Positions 44,635 to 54,741 of a DNA stretch of 56,590 nt are shown here, piece after piece; the first letter of the stretch is position 1; each line of letters opens with the position of its first letter. The position numbers and the translations under genes are program-made. The stretch is from Fidelibacterota bacterium (lineage in GTDB: Bacteria > Fidelibacterota > Marinisomatia > Marinisomatales > TCS55). The DNA is taken from NCBI GenBank assembly GCA_014381755.1, contig JACNLB010000081.1, positions 1 through 56,590 of the forward strand, written 5' to 3'. Under the pieces are notes generated by a model that did not search any database, was not told the DNA's origin, and was given only the letters and a program-made list of their open reading frames with translations.

Positions 44635-46347
44635 GTGATTTATCTCTCATTTAACGAATCGTCACTTTTGTGTTCTGTTTGGTCACAACAGAATGATAAA
44701 CCCTTCCTGACGCAAATAACTCTTATTCCCCTTACAGGTGATTTGGATGCTGCTCGGGGCGATGATTCCAAATTTAATGCAATTTTAGAGCAAGCATTCA
44801 AAGCCTTATCCAGTGAAATTCAACTGGATGGACATGATGCATATGTAACCATTCCGGATTATTGGGCACATCATGATTTTACAGAAGTGGATGCAAATAT
44901 GGGTTCGGATGATTCCTGGGAATTTATCTTATGGCAAAAGGACCAGCGTTTAGGAGAAAAAGCAATAGATTATCTCACCTATGCTGAAAACATTCAAGGG
45001 AATGTTAAACATGTAGTTCATCTTCCCACATTGCTTATGTCTGACATTAAACTGTCCATCAGTGAATATGGCGCTGAACCTATTTGGCTCGGGACTGAAT
45101 CCATGGCATTTACCGGTCCCACAAAACGAACATACGGTGTTATCAGCGAAGCTGGAAACGGATATGATTTATTTGTGATTAAAGGAAATGGCCTTTATGC
45201 CGGGAGTGCCAGACAGGTAAAAGGAGAGTGGAAAGTATCTAAATCATTTGGGTTTAAATCTGATTTAGAGGAAATATTAACTATTTATAAAAAAACTCCA
45301 CGGAAAAATTTAAGTCCTGTATATACACTCGATAGATTATCTGAAAAGAAGCAAGCACACTGGACAAACAATAAACTCCAGCATATTAAACCGTTTGATA
45401 AAGTCAGTGTTGAGAACGCGGATGATTTGGACAAAATGCCCTATCATTTGTTAGCCATTCAAAGTATCATGGTTGATGCCAAATTCAGCCAATCAAATAT
45501 GAATTTATTTTCTGCAGCTGGATTAATAGAAAAAATTGAAGCGCCGCAAATTGAAGAAAAGACTATTCAACAAAAAGACAAAGTAAAACCAAAGAAAAAG
45601 AAAAAGGTTAATAAAAGAAAATCATTTGATTTACAAAATGTTGTGGTTGTATTAACAACAATTATAATTCTTTTATCATTTGCTATGTCTATATATTTAA
45701 AAAAGTCAGAAGATAATACTAAAACAAAACGTGATGAAATTATTCAAAAAATAATACCTCAAGAAGAGAAAGTAAAATCCGTAAATGAACCACTTCAAAT
45801 TTTCCCGCAACCGCTTATGGATATTATGCAAAATTCAATTTCCATGATGAAAGGTATGCAATATGTATTCGAAAAATTTCCATTCAAGAATGTTATATTT
45901 CTTTCAGTGAGCGAAAGGGATTTACAATTGGAAATTGTTAATGGTGAAGAAATAGGTGTTGATTTGCTCCCATTAGGGTCCATGATTAATTATAATGTCA
46001 AAGGAATAGAATGCTGTGAAGGATTTAAACATTTTTATGATTTTCTATTACCTGAAACTTCAGAAATACTTTCTACTGAAATCGACAGTACTGAATCACT
46101 ACAAGCATCTTTTTCAAATTTAAATGTTCAAGTTGAAAAGCTTGACTCTATTGATAAAGGAAAATTCAAACAAACACCCTACATACTTAAAGCAAATAGT
46201 GAAGAAAAGATGAAAGCTGCTTTTTCTGTTTTGTTGCAGCAAAACCACAATATTTCATTAAGAAAAGCTGTGGTGAAAACGAACCCTGAATCAAGAGAAT
46301 CACAGTCTGTTTTTTATATATCCGTTTTTGAGTACAAAGGTGACTGA
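44635..46347 (+). CDS. GspL/PilM-PilN-like bitopic protein
   Basis: The GTG start opens a cytoplasmic domain of about 300 residues with a degenerate actin-like pattern (MIYLSFNESSLLCSVWSQQ, TYGVISEAGNGYDLFVIKGN). A lysine-rich linker (about 315-330), one membrane helix (about 336-357, VVVVLTTIIILLSFAMSIYL) and a C-terminal periplasmic domain of about 200 residues follow. This order equals type II secretion GspL, or a PilM-PilN fusion of type IV pili. Sequence similarity is weak by eye, so the call rests on architecture and on the ComEA-like and pilin-like neighbours. Its stop overlaps the rsmD ATG by one base. Confidence 0.55.
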   Translation: MIYLSFNESSLLCSVWSQQNDKPFLTQITLIPLTGDLDAARGDDSKFNAILEQAFKALSSEIQLDGHDAYVTIPDYWAHHDFTEVDANMGSDDSWEFILWQKDQRLGEKAIDYLTYAENIQGNVKHVVHLPTLLMSDIKLSISEYGAEPIWLGTESMAFTGPTKRTYGVISEAGNGYDLFVIKGNGLYAGSARQVKGEWKVSKSFGFKSDLEEILTIYKKTPRKNLSPVYTLDRLSEKKQAHWTNNKLQHIKPFDKVSVENADDLDKMPYHLLAIQSIMVDAKFSQSNMNLFSAAGLIEKIEAPQIEEKTIQQKDKVKPKKKKKVNKRKSFDLQNVVVVLTTIIILLSFAMSIYLKKSEDNTKTKRDEIIQKIIPQEEKVKSVNEPLQIFPQPLMDIMQNSISMMKGMQYVFEKFPFKNVIFLSVSERDLQLEIVNGEEIGVDLLPLGSMINYNVKGIECCEGFKHFYDFLLPETSEILSTEIDSTESLQASFSNLNVQVEKLDSIDKGKFKQTPYILKANSEEKMKAAFSVLLQQNHNISLRKAVVKTNPESRESQSVFYISVFEYKGD

Positions 46348-46853
46348 TGCGCATTCTTTCCGGCCGTTTCAAGGGCCGCTCAATTAAAACTATTTCGACT
46401 ACTTCTTACCGGCCGACGCAATCCCGCATCCGAAAAAGCCTCTTTGATATTCTCGGGCCTTTGGATGGATTATCATTTCTTGATCTTTATTCCGGCAGCG
46501 GTATTATTGGTTTTGAAGCAGCAAGCAGGGGCGCTGCCGATATAACATTTGTGGAAAATGATTATACTTCATTCAGGTTATTGCATGAGAATGCGGAGAA
46601 GTTTGATAAAAATATCTTTAAGTTAATAAAGAAAAAAGTATTGATTTTTCTAAACACACGTAATAAATATGACATCATTTTTGCAGATCCACCTTATGCG
46701 TGTAAAGAGTTGCCGGAACTGGTTAAATTGGGATGTGAACATATAGTATCTTCTGGAACATTTATCCTTGAAACTAAAACAGGAGTCAAATTACCTGAAG
46801 CGATAGATGTGAGAAAATATGGAGATACACAGCTAAATTTCTGGAAAATATGA
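46347..46853 (+). CDS. rsmD: 16S rRNA (guanine(966)-N2)-methyltransferase RsmD
   Basis: Methylates G966 of 16S rRNA using S-adenosylmethionine. The N-terminal MRILSGRFKGRSIKT and TRPTQSRIRKSLFDIL-like region (here YRPTQSRIRKSLFDIL), the SAM-binding FLDLYSGSGIIGFEAASRGA and the catalytic motif FADPPY are clear. The 168 residues are slightly shorter than the E. coli enzyme. It overlaps coaD by 4 nt, a pairing common in bacteria. Confidence 0.94.
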   Translation: MRILSGRFKGRSIKTISTTSYRPTQSRIRKSLFDILGPLDGLSFLDLYSGSGIIGFEAASRGAADITFVENDYTSFRLLHENAEKFDKNIFKLIKKKVLIFLNTRNKYDIIFADPPYACKELPELVKLGCEHIVSSGTFILETKTGVKLPEAIDVRKYGDTQLNFWKI

Positions 46854-47329
46854 AAAAAATAATTTACCCCGGCACATTCGACCCCATAACCAACGGTCAT
46901 TTGGATATCGCAGAACGCGCATCAAAATTATTTGATGAATTGATTTTTGTTGTTGCGAATAATCCGGATAAGGATCAGCTCTTTTCCGTTGAAGAACGTA
47001 TGGAGATGATTAGCAAATCAACAGATCATTTAACGAATATAAAAGTTGAATCGACTAAAATGTTAACAGTCGACTTTGCAAAGGATAATTCGGCGCTGGC
47101 TATTATTAGAGGATTAAGGCATGTCAGTGATTTTGAATTTGAGTTTCAAATGGCTATGATGAATTATCATTTAGCGCCGAAATTAACCACTATTTTTATG
47201 ATGCCAAGTGAAAAATATGTCCATTTGAATTCGACTGTAATAAAGGATATTGCAAAATTGGAAGGTGATATATCCGATTATGTTCCTGATTATGTTTTGG
47301 AGCAATTACAACTAAAATTGAATAACTGA
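46850..47329 (+). CDS. coaD: Phosphopantetheine adenylyltransferase
   Basis: Adenylates 4'-phosphopantetheine in the penultimate step of coenzyme A synthesis. The N-terminal signature YPGTFDPITNGHLDI carries the TxGH-type site, with the typical VEERMEMI, AIIRGLRHVSDFEFEFQMA and PSEKYVHLNSTVIKDIA segments. The 159 residues fit the family exactly. It overlaps rsmD by 4 nt. Confidence 0.97.
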   Translation: MKKIIYPGTFDPITNGHLDIAERASKLFDELIFVVANNPDKDQLFSVEERMEMISKSTDHLTNIKVESTKMLTVDFAKDNSALAIIRGLRHVSDFEFEFQMAMMNYHLAPKLTTIFMMPSEKYVHLNSTVIKDIAKLEGDISDYVPDYVLEQLQLKLNN

Positions 47330-47386
47330 TATTTAGTAAATTATCAGGCTTATTAAGTCTATTCCAATCTAAACTAATCAAACGAA

Positions 47387-47644
47387 ATGCCGACATACGA
47401 TTATATCTGCAAAAAATGTGGACATACATTTGAACTTTTTCAATCTATGTCCGACTCACCTCGTAAAACATGTCCGGTTTGTAAGGGTTTCGTCAGGAGA
47501 TTGGTAAGTGGCGGATCCGGATTAATATTCAAGGGATCAGGATTTTATTTAACCGATTATAAAAATGGTAAAGAGCCGCCAAAAGAGAAAAAAGAAACCA
47601 AGAAAAAAGAAACGCCTAAAAAAGTAAAGAAAGAACAAAACTAA
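47387..47644 (+). CDS. FmdB-type zinc ribbon protein
   Basis: Small protein (85 residues) with a zinc ribbon: CKKCGHTFE at residues 8-16 and CPVCKG further on ([10 protein letters not shown]), with the family opening [13 protein letters not shown] and [10 protein letters not shown] lysine/glutamate-rich tail of about 25 residues follows. FmdB-type proteins are thought to be regulators, but no general function is proven. It overlaps icd by one base. Confidence 0.88.
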   Translation: MPTYDYICKKCGHTFELFQSMSDSPRKTCPVCKGFVRRLVSGGSGLIFKGSGFYLTDYKNGKEPPKEKKETKKKETPKKVKKEQN

Positions 47645-48885
47645 TGTCTGAAAATAATTATTATACGATACCAGCTGAGGGTAAAAAAATTACAATCAAA
47701 GATGATCAACTTATCATACCAGATAATCCGATCATTCCATTTATCGAAGGTGATGGTATTGGCTCGGATATCTGGCATGCGACAGAAATGGTCATTAATG
47801 CTGCAGTCAAGAAGGCATTTAATGGTAAACGTAAAATCCATTGGATGGAAATTTTTGCAGGGGAAAAGTCTTATAATGATTATGGCAAATGGCTACCCGA
47901 TGAAACACCGGAAGCGATTCAGAATTATCACATTGCAATTAAAGGTCCGTTGACAACTCCGGTCGGCGGCGGTATCCGCAGTCTAAATGTATCCTTAAGA
48001 CAAATTTTGGATCTTTATGCGTGTATTCGTCCCGTCAGGCATTTTGAAGGTGTACCCAGTCCTGTTGCAAAACCTGGTGCACTCAATGTGGTTATTTTCA
48101 GAGAAAATACAGAAGATGTATATGCAGGGATTGAATGGGAAAGCGGTTCAGATATTGCGAATCGAATTATTAAAATGATTAAGGATGAGTATCATAAAGA
48201 TATACGGGAAAATTCCGGTATTGGCATAAAACCAATCAGTCCTTTTGGAACTAAGCGATTAGTCAGGAAGGCGATTCAATATGCCATTAATCATGATAGG
48301 AAAAATGTTACGTTGGTGCACAAAGGCAATATCATGAAATACACTGAAGGTGCATTTCGTGACTGGGGTTATGAATTGGCAAAAGATGAATTTTCTGATT
48401 TCACGATAACTGAAGCACAGTTCTGGGATGAGCATTCAGGTTTGGAAAGAGAAAAGGTTATTGTTAAGGATAGGATTGCAGATGCCATGTTTCAGCAAAT
48501 TTTACTTCGCCCGGCTGAATATAGCGTTATTGCGACCTCTAATTTAAATGGTGATTATTTATCCGATGCCTGTGCAGCTCAAGTAGGTGGATTAGGAATG
48601 GCTCCGGGAGCGAATGTATCTGATGACGCTGCATTATTCGAAGCAACTCATGGAACGGCGCCTAAGTATACAAACCAGGATAAGGTGAATCCCGGTTCAC
48701 TCATTCTCTCCGCTGTGATGATGCTGGATCACATGGATTGGCGCGAAGCGGGAAGTATAATTATTGATGCTATACGCAAAACCATCCGTCAAAAGAAAGT
48801 GACGTATGACTTGGAAAGACAAATGGATGGTGCAACTAAATTGTCTACATCAGGATTTGGTGAAGCAATTATTAGTAATATGTAA
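47644..48885 (+). CDS. icd: Isocitrate dehydrogenase (NADP-type)
   Basis: TCA-cycle enzyme that oxidises and decarboxylates isocitrate to 2-oxoglutarate. The 413 residues fit the bacterial homodimeric type. Visible are [34 protein letters not shown] with the serine and arginines that bind substrate, [31 protein letters not shown], and the later [17 protein letters not shown] and [12 protein letters not shown]. It is followed by a strong terminator. NADP preference is inferred from overall type only. Confidence 0.95.
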   Translation: MSENNYYTIPAEGKKITIKDDQLIIPDNPIIPFIEGDGIGSDIWHATEMVINAAVKKAFNGKRKIHWMEIFAGEKSYNDYGKWLPDETPEAIQNYHIAIKGPLTTPVGGGIRSLNVSLRQILDLYACIRPVRHFEGVPSPVAKPGALNVVIFRENTEDVYAGIEWESGSDIANRIIKMIKDEYHKDIRENSGIGIKPISPFGTKRLVRKAIQYAINHDRKNVTLVHKGNIMKYTEGAFRDWGYELAKDEFSDFTITEAQFWDEHSGLEREKVIVKDRIADAMFQQILLRPAEYSVIATSNLNGDYLSDACAAQVGGLGMAPGANVSDDAALFEATHGTAPKYTNQDKVNPGSLILSAVMMLDHMDWREAGSIIIDAIRKTIRQKKVTYDLERQMDGATKLSTSGFGEAIISNM

Positions 48886-48907
48886 CCTAAAACACATTTT
48901 GTAAATA

Positions 48908-51009
<2,102 letters not shown>

Positions 51010-51057
51010 TCAGATTGCTAATTTCCCCGCCGTAAAATAAACATAACAACAAAACTT

Positions 51058-51151
51058 GGAGAGGTGGCCGAGCTGGCTGAAGGCGCTCGCCTGCTAAGTG
51101 AGTAATCGGGGATAACCTGGTTCGAGGGTTCGAATCCCTCCCTCTCCGCCA
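51058..51151 (+). tRNA. tRNA-Ser (anticodon GCU), CCA encoded
   Basis: Class II tRNA of 94 nt. Acceptor stem GGAGAGG (51058-51064) pairs with CCTCTCC (51141-51147), followed by discriminator G and CCA (51149-51151). The D arm contains TGGCCGAGCTGGCTGAAGG. The anticodon stem CTCGC/GTGAG encloses CTGCTAA with anticodon GCT, reading AGC and AGU. A long variable arm and the T arm with GGTTCGAATCC complete it. Its last 14 nt are repeated downstream as part of a 46-bp direct repeat. Confidence 0.97.
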
Positions 51152-51183
51152 ACCTGCGTCCCGACAAAGTCGGGATCTTCGGT
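51138..51183 (+). repeat. 46-bp direct repeat, copy 1 (tRNA 3' end plus trailer)
   Basis: It covers the last 14 nt of the tRNA-Ser gene (including CCA) and 32 nt of trailer, with a CCCGAC/GTCGGG hairpin at 51160-51174. Copy 2 at 51629-51674 differs at one position only (C at 51153, T at 51644). The offset between copies is 491 bp. Looks like a target-site or attachment-site duplication. Confidence 0.92.
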
Positions 51184-51302
51184 TGGCTGGCCAACTGCGT
51201 ATTCCTTTTTGGGATAGATGGTTGACGTGCTAACAAACAGCAACCGAAGGCAGTACAAGTAGGTCGGCTAGTTAATGAACAATCTTCAGTTAATTAGCCG
51301 AC
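51177..51302 (+). ncRNA. Structured non-coding leader of the GIY-YIG unit (hypothetical)
   Basis: Two nested or adjacent hairpins are visible. CTTCGGTTG-CTG (51177-51189, one bulge) pairs with CAGCAACCGAAG (51238-51249), enclosing a GTTGGC/GCCAAC hairpin (51182-51195), an alternative fold. A 13-bp stem, 51263-51275 with 51290-51302 (one G-U pair), closes a 14-nt loop. No reading frame is supported here on the plus strand. It could be a functional RNA or recombination structure; nothing proves transcription beyond read-through from the tRNA. Confidence 0.35.
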
Positions 51303-51335
51303 TATATTTATAACCCGTATTATAATGGAGTTGGT

Positions 51336-51578
51336 ATGTGGTATGTATATGCATTGGAAAATAAAAAGAAGAATTTTATTTATATCGGTTATACAAATGA
51401 TTTAAAGCGACGAATAAGAGAACATTTTGATGGTAAAACTCAATCGACTAAAGCGTATCTCCCTTTAAGATTAAGTGCTTATATCGCAGTAACAACAGAG
51501 CAAAAAGCTAAACGTTTGGAAAAATATTTTAAAACAGGATCAGGAAAAACGATCCTGAAGAAGAGAATCATCCAATAA
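51336..51578 (+). CDS. GIY-YIG (URI-type) nuclease domain protein
   Basis: An 80-residue protein made only of the GIY-YIG fold: MWYVYALENKKKNFIYIGYT holds the two motif halves (YVY and YIG), then NDLKRRIREH with the catalytic Arg, and a helix with KAKRLEKYFKTGSGK giving the usual Glu. Such small proteins (also named UvrC-like endonucleases) are frequent in FCB genomes. An ORF-near GGAG and ATG at 51336 are present. It lies between the repeated tRNA 3' ends, so it is the likely enzyme of the element; homing activity has not been shown for this form, to my knowledge. Confidence 0.88.
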   Translation: MWYVYALENKKKNFIYIGYTNDLKRRIREHFDGKTQSTKAYLPLRLSAYIAVTTEQKAKRLEKYFKTGSGKTILKKRIIQ

Positions 51579-51628
51579 AAATATTAGAGTGAGAATCCAG
51601 GCCAAACGAAGGCATAGCGCAGTTTGGT

Positions 51629-51674
51629 CTCCCTCTCCGCCAATCTGCGTCCCGACAAAGTCGGGATCTTCGGT
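51629..51674 (+). repeat. 46-bp direct repeat, copy 2 (tRNA-Ser 3' fragment)
   Basis: It repeats the tRNA 3' terminal 14 nt, CCA and trailer of 51138-51183 with one substitution. Sequence upstream (51602-51627) does not continue the tRNA but forms a small CCAAAC/GTTTGG hairpin. Therefore this is only a 3' fragment and not a second tRNA gene. Confidence 0.92.
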
Positions 51675-51684
51675 AGACTCCGCT

Positions 51685-51712
51685 AAAAACCCCGCATTGC
51701 GGGGTTTTTTAT
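51685..51712 (+). terminator. Strong Rho-independent terminator
   Basis: AAAAACCCCGC (51685-51695), a 3-nt loop ATT and GCGGGGTTTTTT (51699-51710) form a GC-rich stem with a U-run. It follows copy 2 of the repeat and was most likely the terminator of the tRNA-Ser gene before the insertion. Confidence 0.93.
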
Positions 51713-51738
51713 TTCATTAAAAAAGGATAATATCCATC

Positions 51739-51933
51739 ATGAATTCAAAAACATATAGCCTTGTTGCAGGATTATTGTTTGCCCTGGTTTGCCTCATGTA
51801 TTTATCTACATTGATAGGGAGTAATACAATATCAATCAGCGGTTACGAATTACCTCAAAGTGTACGATTGATTGCCATGTTATTGACCGGTTTCATGTCA
51901 TTCAGTGGACTGCGGCTTTTTAGCAAATGCTAA
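51739..51933 (+). CDS. Small membrane protein, unknown
   Basis: A 64-residue protein with two hydrophobic spans (about residues 7-25, SLVAGLLFALVCLMYLSTL, and 41-58, VRLIAMLLTGFMSFSGLRL). The ATG is preceded by AAGGAT at a workable distance. No family is recognised. It sits alone between a terminator and a palindromic repeat, so it would need its own promoter. It may be real or a chance frame. Confidence 0.5.
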   Translation: MNSKTYSLVAGLLFALVCLMYLSTLIGSNTISISGYELPQSVRLIAMLLTGFMSFSGLRLFSKC

Positions 51934-51938
51934 CACTT

Positions 51939-52051
51939 TTGTCATTCTGATCGAGTGAAACGAGAGAAGAATCTTAAGCGATAGTTTTTCTGTTAACACA
52001 TGTTTGAGAACCTTCTTCCTTACGCTTAAGCATTCGTTATCAGGATGACAA
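51939..52051. repeat. Dispersed palindromic intergenic repeat, copy 3
   Basis: Ends TTGTCATTCTGAT (51939-51951) and ATCAGGATGACAA (52039-52051) are inverted repeats with one mismatch. An inner pair, CTTAAGCG and CGCTTAAG, extends the fold. It resembles copies 1 and 2 at their ends. It fills the gap upstream of umuD, so any SOS operator would have to overlap it; none was seen. Confidence 0.65.
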
Positions 52052-52079
52052 CATAATAAATTCCTGCGTAATATTGTCC

Positions 52080-52541
52080 ATGAATGATCTGCGCTTAAAC
52101 AAGATTTCAGAATCAAATGAGTTGGAATTCTATTCCGCAGAAACGTCAACGGACCTAAAAATCCCCCTTTTTGAATCCAAAGTCAGCGCGGGATTTCCCT
52201 CGCCGGCAGATGATTATCTCGATCTGCCCATTGACCTGAATGAATTTCTCATCAAGCATCCCGCTGCCACATTTTATGTCCGCGTGAAAGGAGATTCCAT
52301 GGAAGGGGCCGGGATACAGAATGGAGATTTGCTTATCGTGGATCGCGCTGAAGAGCCACGAAGTAATAGCATTGTTCTGGGCGTTATTGACGGTGATTTC
52401 ACTGTGAAACGCATTCGGAAAAAAAGCGGCGAGTTATACCTCTTGCCCGATAATCCGGATTACAAACCAATCAAGATTGATGACAATATGGACTTCCAAG
52501 TGTGGGGGGTGGTAACCTACGTAGTCCATAAGCCGGAATAA
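52080..52541 (+). CDS. umuD: DNA polymerase V autoproteolytic subunit UmuD
   Basis: LexA-like S24 self-cleaving protein that, after RecA-stimulated cleavage, joins UmuC in translesion synthesis. From the ATG at 52080 (TTG at 52074 is possible) the cleavage site is Ala37-Gly38 in SAGFPSP, the nucleophile Ser73 is in GDSMEG and the general base Lys110 in FTVKR. The 153 residues are complete. The last 236 bp are repeated exactly at 54996-55231. The natural partner umuC is 2.7 kb away because other genes intervene. Confidence 0.94.
   Translation: MNDLRLNKISESNELEFYSAETSTDLKIPLFESKVSAGFPSPADDYLDLPIDLNEFLIKHPAATFYVRVKGDSMEGAGIQNGDLLIVDRAEEPRSNSIVLGVIDGDFTVKRIRKKSGELYLLPDNPDYKPIKIDDNMDFQVWGVVTYVVHKPE
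52306..52541 (+). repeat. 236-bp exact direct repeat, copy 1 (umuD 3' end)
   Basis: It starts within codon 76 of umuD and ends exactly on the last base of its TAA. I compared it base by base with 54996-55231 and found no difference. Right of copy 1 lies the LVIVD gene, right of copy 2 lies umuC, each with a 2-nt spacer and ATG. Confidence 0.95.
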
Positions 52542-52543
52542 AT

Positions 52544-54739
52544 ATGAAAATAATTAATTCTATTTTATTGTTTTTTAGTTTCAATGCAACATATTGCCAA
52601 ACGAGTTTAAACACATCAATAGTAGGACATTGGGGAACGGAAGCTTGTTATTCTATTCAAGCAACTGATAGTATAGTATTTTATGGACAAGGTGACACAT
52701 TGAAAATTGTTGATATATCCAGCATAGAAAATCCTATCCCACTTGGAAAAATAGCAATTTCTACTAATTCGATTATACTTGATATTGAAATAGTTGGCAA
52801 CTATGCATACGTAGCAAACAATTCTAATGGTTTCAGAATTATTAATATTTCCAATCTGTCAAACCCTTATGAAGAAGGGTACTTACAATTTGATGCTAGA
52901 GTATTGAATATAAATATCAAAGATAGTTATGCATACATAGCAAACAATTCCGATGGTTTGAGAATAGTCGATATATCAGATCCTTCAAACCCAGTGGAAG
53001 TAGGAGCATATGAATATTATTTTTATTTTAATGGTACTCAGGATGTAGTAGTAAAAGATGATTATGCTTTTATAGGACTTGGTGATGGTATGCGGATTTT
53101 GGATATTTCTGATCCCACAAGCCCTATTCATATAAGTACCATTTATATTTCAGTGGGTGTAAAAAATATAGCAATAAAGGATAATCATGTTTATGCGTCT
53201 GTCCTACAATACTGTAACATAATAGATGTATCAAATATAAATAATCCTCATATTGAAAGTAGTATCCATGTTGGATATTCTTCAGAAGGGTTAATGATTA
53301 ATGATAGTATTTTATTTATTGCCGGAAATGACTTTGGAGGGCTGGTTATAGCAGATATTTCTGATCCAAGTACTCCGGTGATTATTGGAAATACAGATAT
53401 TCCAGGTAGAGCTAAAAATGTAGCTATTAATGAAAACTATGCATTTATCGCTAGTAGCTTTGGTGGTGTAAGAATAGTAGATATTTCTGATTTAACTAAT
53501 CCTGAAATTTCAGGTAAAATAGATATTGGGTTTTATCCCCAAGGTGTTAAAATAGTTGACAGTCATATGTATGTAGCTGATGACACTGCCGGTTTAAAAA
53601 TAATTGATATATCGGACAGAACAAATCCAGTAGAAATAAGCCATTTAGGTACACCATTTAATAATAATATGTCCCATGGACCTGAAGGATATAAACAGTT
53701 AATACAAATTGAAAATAATATTGTTTATATTACCATGCAAACAACTGGATTGAGGATCATAGATGTTTCTGACCCCTATAGCCCAATTCACATAAGTAGT
53801 TACGATGCTAGTGTAGTATTAAATCTAGAAGTACAAGATAATATCGTATTCTTATCAAAGGTTGCAAATAATACAACAGATATTGTCCTATTAGACGTAA
53901 CAAATATTGAAACTCCAACTGAAATTAGTACAATCAACATAAGTGGAGTTTTGTATGGTATGGAAATTGTAAATGAATACCTATTTTGTTCAGAGTGGTA
54001 TTCGGGGTTCAGTATTTATAATATTTCAGATATATCGAATCCAATCCAAATTTCACATTATGATATGCCTGATGCTGGGTTGCAAGATATTGCCGTCCAT
54101 AACGATTACTTATATTTGGCGGAGGGTGGAGCCAGCATACATATATTTGACGTTTCTAATCCAAATTTTCCTATGGAAATAAGCACCTACCATACAAGTG
54201 AATATATTATGGGAATAAATGCATTAGAGGTCAAGGATAATTATGCTTATTTGGCTACATATAAAAAATTAATAATCCTTGATATTAGTGATCCATACAA
54301 CCCTGTTGAAGTTGGATATTTTAATCCTTATAAGGCATCAGTAAGAGATGTGATAGTTGGGGATAGCTTAGTATATTTAACTAGTGGTGACAATGGAGTA
54401 TATACTATTCGCAATGAACATCAACTAGCAATTGATACAAATTCGGAAGGTTCTCTACCGGATAAGTTTATTCTCCATCAGAGCTATCCCAATCCATTCA
54501 ATGGATATACGGTACTTTCCTATTCACTACCTCAAGAAAGTGATGTATTACTGAATATTTATGATCTCCAGGGTCGTTTGATCAAAACAGTGACGCAAGG
54601 TTATCGTAATGCAGGCAGATTCAAAATTTCATGGAACGGAACCAATAGCCAGGGTCAGTCTGTGAGTTCCGGTGTATATTTAGTACAACTGCAGACCGAG
54701 AGCCATGTCGCCAAACGCAAGGTGGTTTACCTGAAATAA
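52544..54739 (+). CDS. LVIVD-repeat secreted protein with T9SS-type sorting domain
   Basis: A 731-residue protein with a signal peptide (residues 1-20). About 13 LVIVD repeats of roughly 42 residues are visible, each ending in a unit like LRIVDISDPSNPVEVGAY, and probably form one or two beta-propellers on the cell surface. The C-terminus (from about 640) is a type A sorting domain with SYPNPFNGY, LLNIYDLQGRLIK and SSGVYLVQL. Its DNA is AT-rich, unlike the flanking caiB and umuC pieces. It lies between the two umuD repeat copies, 2 nt after the umuD stop. Ligand unknown. Confidence 0.9.
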   Translation: MKIINSILLFFSFNATYCQTSLNTSIVGHWGTEACYSIQATDSIVFYGQGDTLKIVDISSIENPIPLGKIAISTNSIILDIEIVGNYAYVANNSNGFRIINISNLSNPYEEGYLQFDARVLNINIKDSYAYIANNSDGLRIVDISDPSNPVEVGAYEYYFYFNGTQDVVVKDDYAFIGLGDGMRILDISDPTSPIHISTIYISVGVKNIAIKDNHVYASVLQYCNIIDVSNINNPHIESSIHVGYSSEGLMINDSILFIAGNDFGGLVIADISDPSTPVIIGNTDIPGRAKNVAINENYAFIASSFGGVRIVDISDLTNPEISGKIDIGFYPQGVKIVDSHMYVADDTAGLKIIDISDRTNPVEISHLGTPFNNNMSHGPEGYKQLIQIENNIVYITMQTTGLRIIDVSDPYSPIHISSYDASVVLNLEVQDNIVFLSKVANNTTDIVLLDVTNIETPTEISTINISGVLYGMEIVNEYLFCSEWYSGFSIYNISDISNPIQISHYDMPDAGLQDIAVHNDYLYLAEGGASIHIFDVSNPNFPMEISTYHTSEYIMGINALEVKDNYAYLATYKKLIILDISDPYNPVEVGYFNPYKASVRDVIVGDSLVYLTSGDNGVYTIRNEHQLAIDTNSEGSLPDKFILHQSYPNPFNGYTVLSYSLPQESDVLLNIYDLQGRLIKTVTQGYRNAGRFKISWNGTNSQGQSVSSGVYLVQLQTESHVAKRKVVYLK

Positions 54740-54741
54740 AT

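Larger units (their letters stand above)
51152..51674 (+). mobile_element. Putative minimal GIY-YIG element inserted at a tRNA-Ser 3' end
   Basis: The unit consists of a structured 150-nt leader, one small GIY-YIG nuclease gene (51336-51578) and a short tail, bounded by the two 46-bp repeats. Copy 2 lies 10 nt before a strong terminator, the place where the tRNA trailer and terminator should be without an insertion. The unit repeats at 491 bp. There is no integrase, transposase or terminal inverted repeat. A mechanism by nuclease cleavage and repair (homing) at the tRNA 3' end is inference; simple duplication of the tRNA end around an acquired gene is the alternative. Confidence 0.6.

Noticed and set aside
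51184-51628. Insertion sequence or transposon
   Set aside because: No transposase, no terminal inverted repeats, and the flanking repeats are far longer than usual target duplications.
51602-51642. A second tRNA-Ser gene at the downstream repeat
   Set aside because: Only the last 14 nt of the tRNA are repeated. Sequence before it has no anticodon arm, D arm or matching acceptor strand.
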